Under the pieces are notes generated by a model. The model saw only the letters and a program-made list of their open reading frames with translations, did no database searches and was not told the origin of the DNA. Of a DNA stretch of 64,000 nt, positions 9,229 through 18,398 are shown piece by piece. Origin of the DNA: Ralstonia sp. NFACC01 (GTDB lineage Bacteria > Pseudomonadota > Gammaproteobacteria > Burkholderiales > Burkholderiaceae). The position numbers were made by a program, and so were the translations under genes. The stretch covers positions 1 to 64,000 of the forward strand of contig NZ_FOWV01000009.1 in the NCBI RefSeq assembly GCF_900115545.1. The letters run 5' to 3'. The number at the start of each line of letters is the position of its first letter. Position 1 is the stretch's first letter.

Positions 9229-11520
9229 TCAAGCCTCTCCACCGAGCACATGGAACAGTTCGTCTTCTTGTGCGCAATGCAGCCGCACGACGGCATCGAG
9301 ACCATAGAGCAAGCGTTGCAGCTCTTGCGTCACTGCGGCATCCGGTCCGTCAGAAGAAACATCCGCCACGATCCGGCCCAGCAGCTTCGTGATGCGGAAT
9401 ATCTCGCGATGCATGGCGCTCATTGCCGCCATCGGGTCATCTCCGCCAAGCAAGCGGGCGACGTCCGGATAGAGCTGGGTATCGTCGCGGCGCTCATGCG
9501 GCACCAGCACCTCTGCCAAGGACTGATTGAGCGATAGCAACGCGGTTTTTGCCGCGCAGCCTTCCATATGGGGAAGCGAGTCTGCGACCACGCGGATCCG
9601 GCTCAGAATGGGTTCCAGCTCCGCGTGTTCGGCCTTGAGGCGCTCGACGTCAGCAGAGACAAGTGAACCGGTTGCCTCGTTTTCTGTAGGCCGTAGCGCT
9701 CGCAACGCGCTGGCGATCGCCAACACATCGATGACCTCTTGCAGCAATGCGCCTGCCAATGGCGGCAGATAACCGAGCGCTGCGACAACCATGGCGGCCA
9801 ACGACAGCGACATGCCGATCATCACGCTCCGCAGCGCGACGCGGCGTGTGCGGCGTGCTATCCGGACCGCATCAACGAGCCGATCCAGGCGGTCCACCAG
9901 CAAGACAATGTCTGCGGCTTCCGAAGACGCAGCTGCGCCGCGCGCGCCCATTGCCACGCCAATGTCCGCAGCAGCAAGCGCTGGTGCATCGTTGACGCCA
10001 TCGCCAACCATGACCACCCGACCCGCGGTGCGTGCATTTCGAATCGCCGCGAGCTTGGCCGCCGGCGACAGGCCCGCATAGACCTCTGTCACCCCCAACA
10101 CGGATGCGACGGATTCGGCAACGTCTTCCCGATCCCCGGTCAACATCGCTTGGCGTGTCATGCCCTCTTGACGCAAGAGTCGCAGCGCACGAGGCGCCTC
10201 AAGGCGCACGCGGTCCACCAACTGCAATGCGCCCGCCAGTTCACCGTCCACGCCGATAAAGACAGCCGACGCGCCGGCATAGCTCATGCGCTTGACGAAC
10301 GCTTCCACCCAGCGCGGCACATCAGACGAATCCAAGACATAAGGCAACGAGCCGATGGAAACGACATGCCCTTCAACGCGGCCGCAAACGCCGGCTCCCG
10401 GACTCTCAACCACCGCACTTGGCAACTGCAGCGTCGCGCCCTGTTCGCGCGCGGCCTTGGCGACGGCTTCTGCCGTAACGTGATTCGACGCCTGGGCGAG
10501 TGAACCGGCCAAGCCCAGCACAACATCGGACGTGTACTGCGGTGCACACTCAACGTCGACCAGTCGTGCATATCCGCTGGTCAGCGTGCCCGTTTTGTCG
10601 AAGAACAGCGTGTCGGCCAACGCCAGCCGCTCCAGTGCGCCGCCGCCTTTGACCAGTACGCCTCGCTTGGCGCAACGCGACAGCCCCGAAACGATGGCGA
10701 CAGGCACAGCCAGGATTAGCGGGCACGGCGTGGCCACGACAAGCACGGCAAGACAACGCGCCGGATCACCTGTGAGGATCCAGCTTGCCCCCGCCAGGAG
10801 AACGGCTATGCCCCCAAAGCTAAGTGCATACCGGTCAGCCAGCCTGACGGAAGGACTGCGCTCCGCCTGCGCTGCACTGACCAGCCGGACAACGCCCGCA
10901 AACGTGCTCTTCTCGGCAGACGCACTCGCAATCATTTCGAAAGCGGCGCCGACATTCAGCACGCCGCTGCAAATTGCATCGGCTGCCTGGCGATGGCGGG
11001 TGAGCGATTCTCCTGTCAACGTAGACTCATCAAGATCGGCGGGCTCGGACAAAGTACCGTCCACCGGCACGACTTCGCCGTGTCGCACCAGCAGCCGGTC
11101 ACCCGCTTGCACCTTCTCCAGGCTGACTTGGTGCCACTGTCCGTCGTCGAAGCGATTGGCCCGCTTGGGCGCATGCCCCAGCAACGCAGTCATCTCGCGC
11201 TGCGCACGCGCCTGGGCAAAGTCCTCCAGCGTGCGGCCGCTCGCGAGCATCAACGCAATGACCGATGCGACCAGCACCTCGCCCGACAGGAGCGCAAAGG
11301 TGATCGACATCACCGCCAGAACATCCACCCCGGCCTGCCGCCGCATCAGTGACCGAACAATCGAGACGGCCAGGGCCAGCCAGTTCGGTATAACGCCAAT
11401 CAGCCAGAGTTGCTGCGCGAGCACATCGGCACCGAGGTACCGCGCCCATAGCCCCGCCGCCAAGGTCAGCACCGACAAGGCAAGCAATGCAACATTGGCG
11501 AGCAAGCGCGTGGCGTGCAT
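9229..11520 (-). CDS. P1B-5-like metal ATPase fused to a C-terminal hemerythrin domain (763 aa)
   Basis: This is a P-type ATPase with the membrane motif TPCP (about residues 264-267), which is not the CPC of copper pumps. It has phosphorylation Asp307 in DKTGT and GDGVND near 505. Residues from about 620 to the end form a hemerythrin-like HHE helix bundle with His in KAEH, VPHE, AMHRE and LHCAQEDE. TPC plus a hemerythrin tail defines the P1B-5 group, linked to Fe/Ni/Co. The usual nucleotide-binding HP of SEHPLA reads SNHVTA here, an odd change at a conserved site. The start at 11520 has AGAGG upstream; the ATG at 11550 has none. Confidence 0.88.
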   Translation of the reverse strand: MHATRLLANVALLALSVLTLAAGLWARYLGADVLAQQLWLIGVIPNWLALAVSIVRSLMRRQAGVDVLAVMSITFALLSGEVLVASVIALMLASGRTLEDFAQARAQREMTALLGHAPKRANRFDDGQWHQVSLEKVQAGDRLLVRHGEVVPVDGTLSEPADLDESTLTGESLTRHRQAADAICSGVLNVGAAFEMIASASAEKSTFAGVVRLVSAAQAERSPSVRLADRYALSFGGIAVLLAGASWILTGDPARCLAVLVVATPCPLILAVPVAIVSGLSRCAKRGVLVKGGGALERLALADTLFFDKTGTLTSGYARLVDVECAPQYTSDVVLGLAGSLAQASNHVTAEAVAKAAREQGATLQLPSAVVESPGAGVCGRVEGHVVSIGSLPYVLDSSDVPRWVEAFVKRMSYAGASAVFIGVDGELAGALQLVDRVRLEAPRALRLLRQEGMTRQAMLTGDREDVAESVASVLGVTEVYAGLSPAAKLAAIRNARTAGRVVMVGDGVNDAPALAAADIGVAMGARGAAASSEAADIVLLVDRLDRLVDAVRIARRTRRVALRSVMIGMSLSLAAMVVAALGYLPPLAGALLQEVIDVLAIASALRALRPTENEATGSLVSADVERLKAEHAELEPILSRIRVVADSLPHMEGCAAKTALLSLNQSLAEVLVPHERRDDTQLYPDVARLLGGDDPMAAMSAMHREIFRITKLLGRIVADVSSDGPDAAVTQELQRLLYGLDAVVRLHCAQEDELFHVLGGEA

Positions 11521-11555
11521 CGTTGAGCCTCTTGTCGACGCTGTTTCCATGTGGG

Positions 11556-12080
11556 CTAGATCATGCGGCGCAGCAGCCGATCCTTCAGGATGAACTCGTG
11601 CCAGAGCGCCGCAGCGGCATGCAGCCCGACCACGATATAAACGACCGTCGCGCCCGACTCATGAATTTCCTTGGCCAAGTGGGCCAACGACTTGTCCTGC
11701 GCCAACGCCAGCGTCAGATTCAGTCCGAATGGTTGAATCGGCTTGCCTGCCAAGGCCAGTGCCAGCAAGCCCAAAACGGGCATGCCGACCATCAGGACAT
11801 AGAGCGCGCCGTGCGTGAGTCGCGCTGCAAGCTGCACCAGGGGTGAGCCCGGCACGGGAGGCGGCGCCTGCATGCCCACTCGGGCCAGCAGGCGCAACAC
11901 CATCAGAGCGAACACGGAGAGCCCCGCTGTCTGATGGACCATAAACAGAGCGCCTCGCTCGGCGCTGCCTTTCGGGAAGAAATCCATGATCTCGATGGCC
12001 ACGACGGCGATTAACACCGCCAGAACCACGAGCCAATGGAGCGAGCGCATGGTGAGGGAGTATTTCTGTTCGGATTGCAT
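11556..12080 (-). CDS. cytochrome b561-family membrane protein (174 aa)
   Basis: This four-helix membrane di-heme protein moves electrons between the quinone pool and periplasmic acceptors. The family's His residues are visible: LHWL in helix 1, VHQTAG in helix 2, a RLTHG segment, and LHAAAALWHEF in helix 4. The length is typical. It precedes the P1B-5-type ATPase by 35 bases on the same strand, suggesting a redox link to Fe/Ni handling. I chose the ATG at 12080; an upstream TTG at 12092 is possible and neither has a strong ribosome site. Confidence 0.85.
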   Translation of the reverse strand: MQSEQKYSLTMRSLHWLVVLAVLIAVVAIEIMDFFPKGSAERGALFMVHQTAGLSVFALMVLRLLARVGMQAPPPVPGSPLVQLAARLTHGALYVLMVGMPVLGLLALALAGKPIQPFGLNLTLALAQDKSLAHLAKEIHESGATVVYIVVGLHAAAALWHEFILKDRLLRRMI

Positions 12081-12125
12081 AGCGTTATCCAAAGTGTGTT
12101 GAGTGAAAGGTGAAGCCGCGGCAGA

Positions 12126-13382
12126 TCAATCGTCAAAGTCCCACATCCGATGCAGATCGAGCTGCAGGCGGCTGTCTGCCTCCAGCAGGTCGACGCGTGC
12201 GAGCCGCTCGGCCAGCACGGACTCGGCCAGACTACGGCGTGCTGCCAGTAGCTCAGTCAAGCCCGACTCACCTGCACGATATGCGCGCGTTGCCCGGTCG
12301 GATGCGCTCCTTTGCACCGTAGCCGCTTCCATCTGCGCCTGCGCGCTCGTCCGTTTTCCTTGCAAGTTGCCGTAAAGGACATCGAATTCGGCACCCAGCC
12401 GACGCTCGGCACCCAGTCTGCGCCTTGCAGCAGTTTCCGCATCGGCAGCGGCCGCCGCAGCCGCTGAGCGGCGATGCGCCGAGCCGATCGGCATGGCAAC
12501 GCTCACACCCATGATGCGTTCCGCACCGCCGCGCTCCACCGTAACAAACATGCCGACGGTCGGGTCAGGCCGGCGATCAAGGTCGGCGCGCTTGGCCATA
12601 TGCTGCGCCTGAGCCTCTTCTGCCATGGCAAGGCGATATTCGTGGCTGTCCTGGATGTACTGGGTACGTAATCGATCTGGTGGTTCTTGCGGCAATGCGG
12701 GCAGCGCTGGATCGGGGCCAAACGCGGGATGACCAAGCCCCGGAAAGCGGGCTTGCAGCTCCGCCTGCGCGGTTTGTTCCGCTGCAGCGGCTGTCGCCAG
12801 CGCGGCTTGCGTGCGCGCCCGATCGGCCGCGGCCAGTTCGGCCTCCAGGCGAGAGGCATCGCCCAGTTGCACCCTCCGGGCAGTCAGCGCCGCCAGGTCA
12901 GCCGCCGCTTTGGCGTTCTCCTGCGCTGCGTAGCGTGCCTGTCCTGCGCGCACGGCACCAAACCAGAGGGCCAGAATCTGGCGCGATGCCTCATGACGTG
13001 CATCCTTGACGGCAAGCTGACCCGCCTCGGCGGCGGCATCGGCAAGCTGCCCATCGGCCTGCGCTTTGCCCCAAAGCCGCAATGGCCGCTCCACAGCGAT
13101 CTGCCCTTCAGCATGGCGTTCGGAGGGATCGCGCACCTGGCGCCCTTGGCCAATTGCGCGCACGACGGTTTCCGCTGTGCCGGCGCGGATGCCCTCAGCC
13201 CGAGCCAGTACAGCATCGCGGCGGGCTTCTGCCGCCAGCACGTCGGGCGACTGTGCGACGGCCTCGCGCACTGCGCTCTCCGCCGGTAGATAGGCCGGCG
13301 AGATTTGCGCTTGCGCGGCGGCGCTGCAAAGCAGCATCGTGCTCGCTCCCGCCAATACGATGCGAAACAGATCCAACCTCAT
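12126..13382 (-). CDS. outer-membrane factor of an HME-RND efflux pump, CzcC-like (418 aa)
   Basis: This is a TolC-type outer-membrane channel component. It has a signal peptide ending AAAQAQ, then long Ala-rich alpha-helical coiled segments (residues 40-200 and 290-410) typical of the periplasmic tunnel. It is the last gene of the efflux operon and overlaps the RND gene by four bases (ATGA), so translation is coupled. It would open the pump to the outside. The protein lacks an N-terminal lipobox, as in CzcC. Confidence 0.85.
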   Translation of the reverse strand: MRLDLFRIVLAGASTMLLCSAAAQAQISPAYLPAESAVREAVAQSPDVLAAEARRDAVLARAEGIRAGTAETVVRAIGQGRQVRDPSERHAEGQIAVERPLRLWGKAQADGQLADAAAEAGQLAVKDARHEASRQILALWFGAVRAGQARYAAQENAKAAADLAALTARRVQLGDASRLEAELAAADRARTQAALATAAAAEQTAQAELQARFPGLGHPAFGPDPALPALPQEPPDRLRTQYIQDSHEYRLAMAEEAQAQHMAKRADLDRRPDPTVGMFVTVERGGAERIMGVSVAMPIGSAHRRSAAAAAAADAETAARRRLGAERRLGAEFDVLYGNLQGKRTSAQAQMEAATVQRSASDRATRAYRAGESGLTELLAARRSLAESVLAERLARVDLLEADSRLQLDLHRMWDFDD

Positions 13383-16300
13383 TGTGAATCTCCCTGCCCG
13401 GCGGCCGCACGCGGCCGAGGCAACCCAAAACGTTCAAACAGCAGGGGCAGAAGAAGCAGTGTCAGGGCGGTCGAAGAAATCAGCCCGCCCGATACCACGA
13501 TCGCCAGCGGCCGCTGAATCTCTGACCCCGGCCCGCTGGCCAGCAGCAGCGGAATCATCCCCAGTGCGGTAATGCAGGCCGTCATCAGGACGGGCCGCAG
13601 CCGGTCCCGCACGCCATCGCGCACGGCTTCCGTCATGCTCAAACCTGACTCCAGCAGCGTGTTGAAGTGCGAAACCAGCACCACGCCGTTGAGCACCGCG
13701 ATCCCGAGCAATGCGATAAAGCCAACGGAGGCCGGCACCGAGAGGTACTCGCCCGATATCCGCAGCGCCGCAATGCCCCCCACGAGCGCAAACGGAATGT
13801 TGGCAACCACCAGCACCGCCTGCCGCACCGAGCGGAACGTCAACATCAGCAGGAGAAAGATTGCGCACAGGGCCAATGGGACAACCAGCGCAAGGCGCGC
13901 TGCGGCGCGTTGCTGGTTCTCGAACTGGCCACCCCACACCACCCGCAATCCCTTTGGCAACGTGCCAATACCGCTGACTGCCGCCTGGGCTTCCTGCACG
14001 AAACCCGCCAGGTCCCGACCATCAACATTGGCCTGGATCACGGCAAACCGGGCGCCGTCTTCGTGGTTGATGCGCACGGGCCCATCCACGCGTTCGATAC
14101 GTGCCAGAGAGGTGAGCGGCCATGCTTTGCCGTCGGGTGCCGTTACCAGAAGGTTGGTCAGGTTTTCGGGCGCCTGCCGCAAGCCTGCTCCGCCACGCAA
14201 GATCAGCGGCGTGCGAACGATGCCCTCAGGCACCACGCCAATCCGGTCGCCCTCGATCAGGGCGCGCAGTTGCGCCTGGAGGGTGTCGCCGGAGAAGCCG
14301 GCCTGCCCGACCGCTGCGCGGTCCAGCGACACTTTCAGGTACTGCACACCACTGTTGCTGGGGGCAATTACCTCTGCCGCGCCCGGAATGGTGCGGACCT
14401 TGGCTGCAATGGCCTGCGCGGCTGCGTCGATGGCGGCAAGGTCGCTGCCAAACAGCTTGATGGCAACGTCACCACGTGTGCCGGTCAGCATCTCCGAGAC
14501 ACGCATCTCAATGGGCTGCGTGAAGCCGTAGATCACGCCCGGGAAGCGCTCCATTACGCGCCGGATCGCAATCGCGATGTCTTCCTTGCTGCCGCGCCAC
14601 TGATCCTTGGGCTTGAGCACCAGGAAGGTATCGGTTTCATTCAGGCCCATCGGGTCAAGGCCAAGGTCATCCGAACCCGAGCGCGCGACGATCGAGCGTA
14701 TTTCCGGCACCTCCTTGAGCAGCGCCTGCTGCACGCGTTGGTCCATGTCCAGCGAAGCCGTTAGCGAAACGGACGGTGCTTTCTGCAACTGCACGATCAG
14801 GTCGCCCTCGTCCATCGTGGGCATGAACGTCTTGCCGACCGACATGTACAACACCACGGCCAGCGCCAACGCCGCCCCGGCCAGGCCGAACACCATGCGG
14901 CGATGCGTGGTCGTCCACGCCTGGATTCGCGCAAAACCGCTCGCGACCTTTCGCATCAGCCAGGGCGGCTCATCTGCATGCGTAAGCAAGAGCAAAGAAG
15001 CGAGCGCCGGAACCACGGTAAAGGCAATCACCACGGACGAGGCCAGCGCCAGCACGATGGTCAGCGCCACCGGCCCGAAGAGCTTGCCCTCCAGACCTTG
15101 CAGTGACAGCAGCGGCAAGAACACGATGGCAATAATCGAAACGCCCGACAGCATCGGTACCGCCACCGTTGCGACTGCATGGCGGATGACCGCACCGCGC
15201 AGCGCGGGGTCTGTCTTGTGGTCTTGCGCGCGCGCCATGGCCGTCTCGATGTTCTCGACCACGACGACGGCTGCGTCCACGAGCATGCCCAGCGCAATGG
15301 CGAGCCCACCGAGGCTCATCAGGTTGGCAGTCAGACCCACATAGCGCATCAGAAGGAAGGTTGCCAGCATCGACAGCGGCAGTGTGGTCGCCACGACCAG
15401 GGCAGCCCGCACCCCGCCCAGGAACACGTACAAGGTGATGACCACCAGCACGCTGGCCTCAATCAGGGCGCGAACCACGGTGTTGGCCGCACGGGTTACC
15501 AGCTCGCCACGGTTGTAGAAGACGTGGGTCGACATGCCCTTCGGCAACTGGGGCCCTAGCGCGTCCAGCCGCTCCTGCACCGCCTCGACCAGCTTGCGGG
15601 CATCGCTGCCGCGCAGGCCCAGCACCAGCCCTTCAACCGCTTCACCGTTGCCGTCTTTGCTGACAGCGCCGTTGCGGGTGGCCTCGCCCAGCCGCACGGT
15701 CGCAACATCGCCAACCGTGACCGCAGGGGCGGAATTCGGGCTCTGCGCCGGCACCACGACAATCGCACGCAAATCGTCCAGCCCGCGTATGCCACCTTCC
15801 ACGCGCACGACCCAGTGCTCGTCTCCGCGGTCCAGCCGCCCTGCCCCGTCGTTGCGATTGTTGGCGTCCAGCGCCTGACGCAGTTGCTCCAGGGTGACGG
15901 CGCGGGCTCGCAACCGGGCGGGGTCAGGCGTCACCTCGTAGCTGCGCACCTCGCCGCCGAGGGCGTTGACGTCGGCTACGCCTGCCACGGTGCGCAGCGC
16001 TGGCCGGATCACCCAGTCCAGCACGCGGCGCCGCTCGGCCAGGGAATAGCCATCGCCCTCCACCGTGAACATGAACATCTCGCCCAACGGCGTGGTGATG
16101 GGCGCCAGACCGCCCACGGCGGTCGATGGCAGATCGCGTGCCAAACCAGCCAGACGCTCCGACACCTGCTGGCGCGCCCAGTAGACGTCTACCCCCTCTT
16201 CAAAATCGACGGTCACGTCGCTGATGCCGTATTTGGACACCGAGCGCACGATCGTCTTGTGCGGCAGGCCGAGCAGCTCCTGCTCGATGGGCGTGGAGAC

Positions 16301-16495
16301 CCGCTGCTCGACTTCCTCCGGGGTCATGCCCGGCACCTTCAACACGACCTTGACCTGCGTCGGCGAGATATCGGGAAACGCGTCGATCGGCAGGTTCAGA
16401 TACGCCCACACGCCGGCCACAGCGAGCACGCCAGCCGCAATCAGCACCAGCACGCGCTGGCGCAAAGAGAACTCAATCAGGCGGGGCAACATCAC
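13379..16495 (-). CDS. heavy-metal RND efflux permease, CzcA/CusA family (1038 aa)
   Basis: This is a proton-driven inner-membrane pump expelling metal cations through the tripartite CBA complex. The length and ends are normal for HME-RND (start LIEFSLRQRVLVLIAAG, twelve TM helices, two large periplasmic loops). TM4 reads GMLVDAAVVVVENIE. The Asp and Glu of the proton path are there, but the extra upstream Asp of CzcA-type Zn/Co/Cd pumps is replaced by Ala (LAIALG), more like CusA/SilA or other monovalent or Zn-only groups. Metal specificity is therefore uncertain. It overlaps both neighbours by four bases. Confidence 0.9.
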   Translation of the reverse strand: MMLPRLIEFSLRQRVLVLIAAGVLAVAGVWAYLNLPIDAFPDISPTQVKVVLKVPGMTPEEVEQRVSTPIEQELLGLPHKTIVRSVSKYGISDVTVDFEEGVDVYWARQQVSERLAGLARDLPSTAVGGLAPITTPLGEMFMFTVEGDGYSLAERRRVLDWVIRPALRTVAGVADVNALGGEVRSYEVTPDPARLRARAVTLEQLRQALDANNRNDGAGRLDRGDEHWVVRVEGGIRGLDDLRAIVVVPAQSPNSAPAVTVGDVATVRLGEATRNGAVSKDGNGEAVEGLVLGLRGSDARKLVEAVQERLDALGPQLPKGMSTHVFYNRGELVTRAANTVVRALIEASVLVVITLYVFLGGVRAALVVATTLPLSMLATFLLMRYVGLTANLMSLGGLAIALGMLVDAAVVVVENIETAMARAQDHKTDPALRGAVIRHAVATVAVPMLSGVSIIAIVFLPLLSLQGLEGKLFGPVALTIVLALASSVVIAFTVVPALASLLLLTHADEPPWLMRKVASGFARIQAWTTTHRRMVFGLAGAALALAVVLYMSVGKTFMPTMDEGDLIVQLQKAPSVSLTASLDMDQRVQQALLKEVPEIRSIVARSGSDDLGLDPMGLNETDTFLVLKPKDQWRGSKEDIAIAIRRVMERFPGVIYGFTQPIEMRVSEMLTGTRGDVAIKLFGSDLAAIDAAAQAIAAKVRTIPGAAEVIAPSNSGVQYLKVSLDRAAVGQAGFSGDTLQAQLRALIEGDRIGVVPEGIVRTPLILRGGAGLRQAPENLTNLLVTAPDGKAWPLTSLARIERVDGPVRINHEDGARFAVIQANVDGRDLAGFVQEAQAAVSGIGTLPKGLRVVWGGQFENQQRAAARLALVVPLALCAIFLLLMLTFRSVRQAVLVVANIPFALVGGIAALRISGEYLSVPASVGFIALLGIAVLNGVVLVSHFNTLLESGLSMTEAVRDGVRDRLRPVLMTACITALGMIPLLLASGPGSEIQRPLAIVVSGGLISSTALTLLLLPLLFERFGLPRPRAAAGQGDSQ

Positions 16496-17577
16496 TGCTC
16501 TCCCGCCAGCAAGCCCTTGAGCGCGCCGACTCCTGTCACCGCTACGCGTGTACCGGCGGGCAGGTTGGCACGGACGACGGCGATGGCGTCGTCTGTACTG
16601 GCGACTGCGACATCCTGGAAGCGGAAACCCTTGTCGGTTGCGACGAATAGGCCTGGCACGCCTCGCACATAGACCAACGCGGCCACAGGAACCCGCAGCA
16701 GGCCAGGGGCGTTTGCATTGGCCGCGCTGCGCAGCTTGAGCGTGACGTTGACGCTCTCCCCGGCACGCAGGTCTCCACGTCGCTCCAGCGATGCGCGAAC
16801 ACGCACACCTGCAGTGCCATCGCCGGAAGGCGCAACACCAATGACGGTGCCGCCGGCGCCGCGTTGTGCGATCTCGACGCGGTCGCCTGTGGCAGGCACC
16901 GGTATGTCGCGGCCAACGAGCAGGTCCAGCTCCAGCGCCGCCGGATCAACAATCCTGAAAAGCGGTGCCGCCGCGTCGACTCGCGCCCCCGGAACGGCGT
17001 TGACTTCGGAAACCACACCGCCACGGCTGGCAACCAATTGCGCCTCACCACCCGCGCCGCTGAATGCAATGCCTGCGGAGGCCAGCTCTGCCTTGCGCGC
17101 CTTGACCATGGCACCGGCCTCAGTGGCCCGCGCCTGTGTTGCCTGCCAGCGGCTTGCAGCGATGATGCCGTCGTCGTACAGCGCCTTGTCGCGCGCTAGC
17201 GACTGCTGCGCGAGCCGCGCCTGCGAGTTGGCTTCCGTCAATGCGCGGCTGGTTTCGAAGAGCTGCGGGCTCAAAAAACCGGCCAGCGGCTGGCCTGCCC
17301 GGACGGTTTGCCCGACCGACACCAACACCCGGGGCACCATGCCCGCGTATGGGGCGGCTACTACATATTGCGCATCCGGCTTGAACACGACACGCGCATG
17401 CGTGCCGACCTCCAACCCTGAAGAAGCGGCGACCGGGCTGAAACGCACGCCGAGGGAGCGCGCCTGCTCAGCCGATAGCGGCACCACCTGGGTGCCTGCT
17501 TGGGCAGCGGCCTGCTCAAGGGGAAACGCGATCAGCGCAATACACGCACTGGCCGCGACGATTCGTTTGAAAGACAT
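16492..17577 (-). CDS. membrane-fusion protein of the HME-RND pump, CzcB-like (361 aa)
   Basis: This periplasmic adaptor links the RND permease to the outer-membrane factor. It has a signal peptide (start MSFKRIVAAS, cleavage near QAAAQAG), a lipoyl-like/barrel-sandwich half (VVAAPYAGMVPRVLVSVGQTV), a helical hairpin rich in Ala/Arg/Gln, a second barrel half, and a beta-barrel C-terminus. It has no His-rich metal-binding extension. The start at 17577 follows GGAG at good spacing; the longer frame to 17634 has no signal peptide. It is the first gene of the operon. Confidence 0.87.
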   Translation of the reverse strand: MSFKRIVAASACIALIAFPLEQAAAQAGTQVVPLSAEQARSLGVRFSPVAASSGLEVGTHARVVFKPDAQYVVAAPYAGMVPRVLVSVGQTVRAGQPLAGFLSPQLFETSRALTEANSQARLAQQSLARDKALYDDGIIAASRWQATQARATEAGAMVKARKAELASAGIAFSGAGGEAQLVASRGGVVSEVNAVPGARVDAAAPLFRIVDPAALELDLLVGRDIPVPATGDRVEIAQRGAGGTVIGVAPSGDGTAGVRVRASLERRGDLRAGESVNVTLKLRSAANANAPGLLRVPVAALVYVRGVPGLFVATDKGFRFQDVAVASTDDAIAVVRANLPAGTRVAVTGVGALKGLLAGEQ

Positions 17578-17875
17578 GCCTGACTCCAATCCTCGGAGGC
17601 AACGCCACGGACGCCACCTCTGATTGCCGCGCATACGCGGGCGACCTCAAGATCAACCGTCGCCCAGCATTTCCATGCATTGCGAACGACAAGCTCTTAC
17701 GGTGGAGGGCCAATGGAACGTGGAGTTGCTACCGCCGCGTAGCGTTAGGCGTGCGAAATGCGCCAAAAGACAGCGCTTCTGACACATTCATCATCGCCAA
17801 TGCAGACGCTAAAGGCTTGTTGCAGGTCAACAAGTTGCAGAGCAGCGCGCACACCGGCCGTCAACCGGGTACGGA
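17578..17875. other. intergenic region upstream of the RND efflux operon
   Basis: About 300 bases without a gene separate the efflux operon from the stress island. This must hold the efflux promoter, but I see no convincing -35/-10 pair or regulator palindrome. A direct repeat of TTGCAG occurs near 17819-17837. Open frames here look like chance frames. Confidence 0.4.
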
Positions 17876-18346
17876 TCAGGATTGCAGCGGAGGTGCTTGG
17901 GCCGGAGGTGGCCGATTGATGCGATCGCGCCACCGCGCTCGAACGGGCGCGGGCCGGTAGGCGGGACGAAATACAGCGGCGCGAGCCAGCGCCGCAAGCA
18001 GGAGGAAGGTCAGCGCAGATACACCAGCTGCCGCGGCTGCCCAAAGAAATGCGCCAAGATCCGCCGGACCAATGGCAGGCTCGACATCCACCTCGAAGGG
18101 TTCCTGGCTCGTCAACGCCCAGTCATGAAGGCCAATGGCGACCGACTCCTCAATAGGAGGACGATGAGCAAACAATACGGATTGGAAATGAGAATCAACC
18201 GCAGCAGGAAGTGCGGTGTGCACGTGCAGGCCAGATTGTTTCGGTGTTCCGAGATGGCCGTGCAGAAGCGGGCTTAGCAGTTGCATCAACACGATGGTCA
18301 ACAACAGCATTGCCCGAAGCGAGTTGCTTGCGGTCGCTCGTGGCAT
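17876..18346 (-). CDS. small membrane protein with His-containing periplasmic loop (156 aa)
   Basis: No family is recognised. The protein has an N-terminal hydrophobic segment (LRAMLLLTIVLMQLLSPL), a middle of about 70 residues with several His (LHGHLG, LHVHTAL, DSHFQ), a second membrane helix (LGAFLWAAAAAGVSALTFLL) and a basic Pro-rich tail. The layout recalls small accessory proteins next to metal-efflux genes, but it also sits 43 bases after the phosphorylase gene on the same strand, so it could be the last gene of the hsp20 operon. The ribosome site at 18346 is weak. Confidence 0.55.
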   Translation of the reverse strand: MPRATASNSLRAMLLLTIVLMQLLSPLLHGHLGTPKQSGLHVHTALPAAVDSHFQSVLFAHRPPIEESVAIGLHDWALTSQEPFEVDVEPAIGPADLGAFLWAAAAAGVSALTFLLLAALARAAVFRPAYRPAPVRARWRDRINRPPPAQAPPLQS

Positions 18347-18378
18347 GTGTGGATTGTAAAGCAATGTGCCTTTCGTTT

Positions 18379-18398
18379 GGTGGTTGATGTCAACCACC
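18379..18398. promoter_or_regulatory. perfect 9-bp inverted repeat across the phosphorylase stop codon
   Basis: The sequence GGTGGTTGA-TG-TCAACCACC has nine paired bases each side of a two-base centre. It overlaps the end of the phosphorylase gene and lies 33 bases before the small membrane-protein gene. With such a small loop and no T run it is more like an operator or a processing/stability hairpin than a terminator. Confidence 0.45.
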
